6,287 nucleotides of DNA, taken from NCBI GenBank assembly GCA_025455665.1, contig JALOMC010000150.1:1-6287 (forward strand), given 5' to 3'. The position numbers and the translations under genes were made by a program. The notes under the pieces are model-generated. The model searched no databases. It was given only the letters and a program-made list of their open reading frames with translations, and was not told the DNA's origin. How positions within the stretch are numbered: the first letter of the stretch is position 1; the number at the start of each line of letters is the position of its first letter. This DNA is from Chitinophagaceae bacterium (GTDB lineage: Bacteria > Bacteroidota > Bacteroidia > Chitinophagales > Chitinophagaceae). Shown here piece by piece: positions 6,109 through 6,287 of this stretch.

Positions 6109-6150
6109 AGATCGAAACAAAAGCGGCGCAGGTAGAAACACCTGCGCCGC
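6109..6150 (-). terminator. Intrinsic terminator for the minus-strand gene at the right edge
   Basis: A perfect 11-bp stem (6123-6133, GCGGCGCAGGT, with 6140-6150) has a 6-nt loop and is followed on the minus strand by TTTTGTTT. It lies 23 bp past the stop of the minus-strand gene at 6174. The strong stem may also stop rightward transcripts from the DUF3050 gene, although the plus-strand side lacks a clean T-run. It fills the convergent gap between the two genes. Confidence 0.85.
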
Positions 6151-6173
6151 CATCATTTCGTACATACCGTTGT

Positions 6174-6287
6174 TTATACCCGATACATCCACTCATGCAC
6201 ATCGGGCACCTGGCCGTAGCGGATGGCATTGAGACGCTCCAGCACCATGGGCGTCATGGTCAGTGCTGCCGGGTCAAAATGCATCAC
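6174..6287 (-). CDS. C-terminal end of an unrecognised protein (truncated by window edge)
   Basis: An open frame enters from the right edge and ends at TAA (6174-6176), giving 37 visible residues that end in YGQVPDVHEWMYRV. The strong hairpin plus T-run just downstream on the same strand supports this as a real gene end. An ATG at 6282-6284 is in frame, but there is no reason to think the protein starts there; the fragment is more likely the tail of a longer protein. I do not recognise the family from so short a piece. It is convergent with the DUF3050 gene. Confidence 0.6.
   Translation of the reverse strand: MMHFDPAALTMTPMVLERLNAIRYGQVPDVHEWMYRV

Noticed and set aside
5855..6229. A 124-residue minus-strand open frame at the right end
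   Set aside because: It overlaps the conserved C-terminus of DUF3050 and runs through the terminator hairpin; the shorter frame ending at 6174 fits the hairpin better.

Overview
The window most likely comes from a member of the Bacteroidota, plausibly a Chitinophagaceae-like lineage. Three things point there: start codons follow A/T-rich leaders with no Shine-Dalgarno, a Bacteroidota-type promoter (TTG-N19-TAnnTTTG) sits upstream of rpsL, and the protein families fit. This placement rests on sequence character and remembered family features, not on a search.

Layout. Positions 1-425 (minus) hold the N-terminal part of an adenine deaminase (ade), cut by the window edge. A strong intrinsic terminator (526-556, minus) separates it from the ribosomal pair rpsG (605-1072) and rpsL (1112-1492), both minus, with the rpsL promoter at 1517-1546. 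Next is a 483-residue polytopic membrane protein (1699-3150, minus) that joins a phytol/dolichol-kinase-like domain (VTE5 type) to a DUF92 domain (VTE6 type, phytyl-phosphate-kinase-like). A 322-bp divergent intergenic region follows, carrying an array of imperfect 8-bp tandem repeats. On the plus strand come a class I methyltransferase-like protein (3473-4255), a UbiA-family prenyltransferase closely resembling homogentisate phytyltransferases (4252-5178, ATGA overlap), and a DUF3050 protein (5287-6057). The window ends with the 3' end of an unrecognised minus-strand gene (6174-6287), whose terminator hairpin lies between the two convergent genes.

The middle of the window is the interesting part. 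A two-step isoprenoid-alcohol kinase fusion, an HPT-like aromatic prenyltransferase and a membrane-associated methyltransferase together look like the core of a tocopherol/plastoquinone-type pathway: salvage of prenyl alcohol to prenyl diphosphate, prenylation of homogentisate or a similar aromatic, then ring methylation. In a probably non-photosynthetic bacterium this would be unusual. The adjacent DUF3050 protein has residues spaced like the metal ligands of haem-oxygenase-like diiron oxidases and might add an oxidative step. The pathway assignment is inference; the individual family calls are firmer. The ade and rpsL-rpsG genes look like ordinary chromosomal neighbours, except that fusA does not follow rpsG as it does in a classic str operon.
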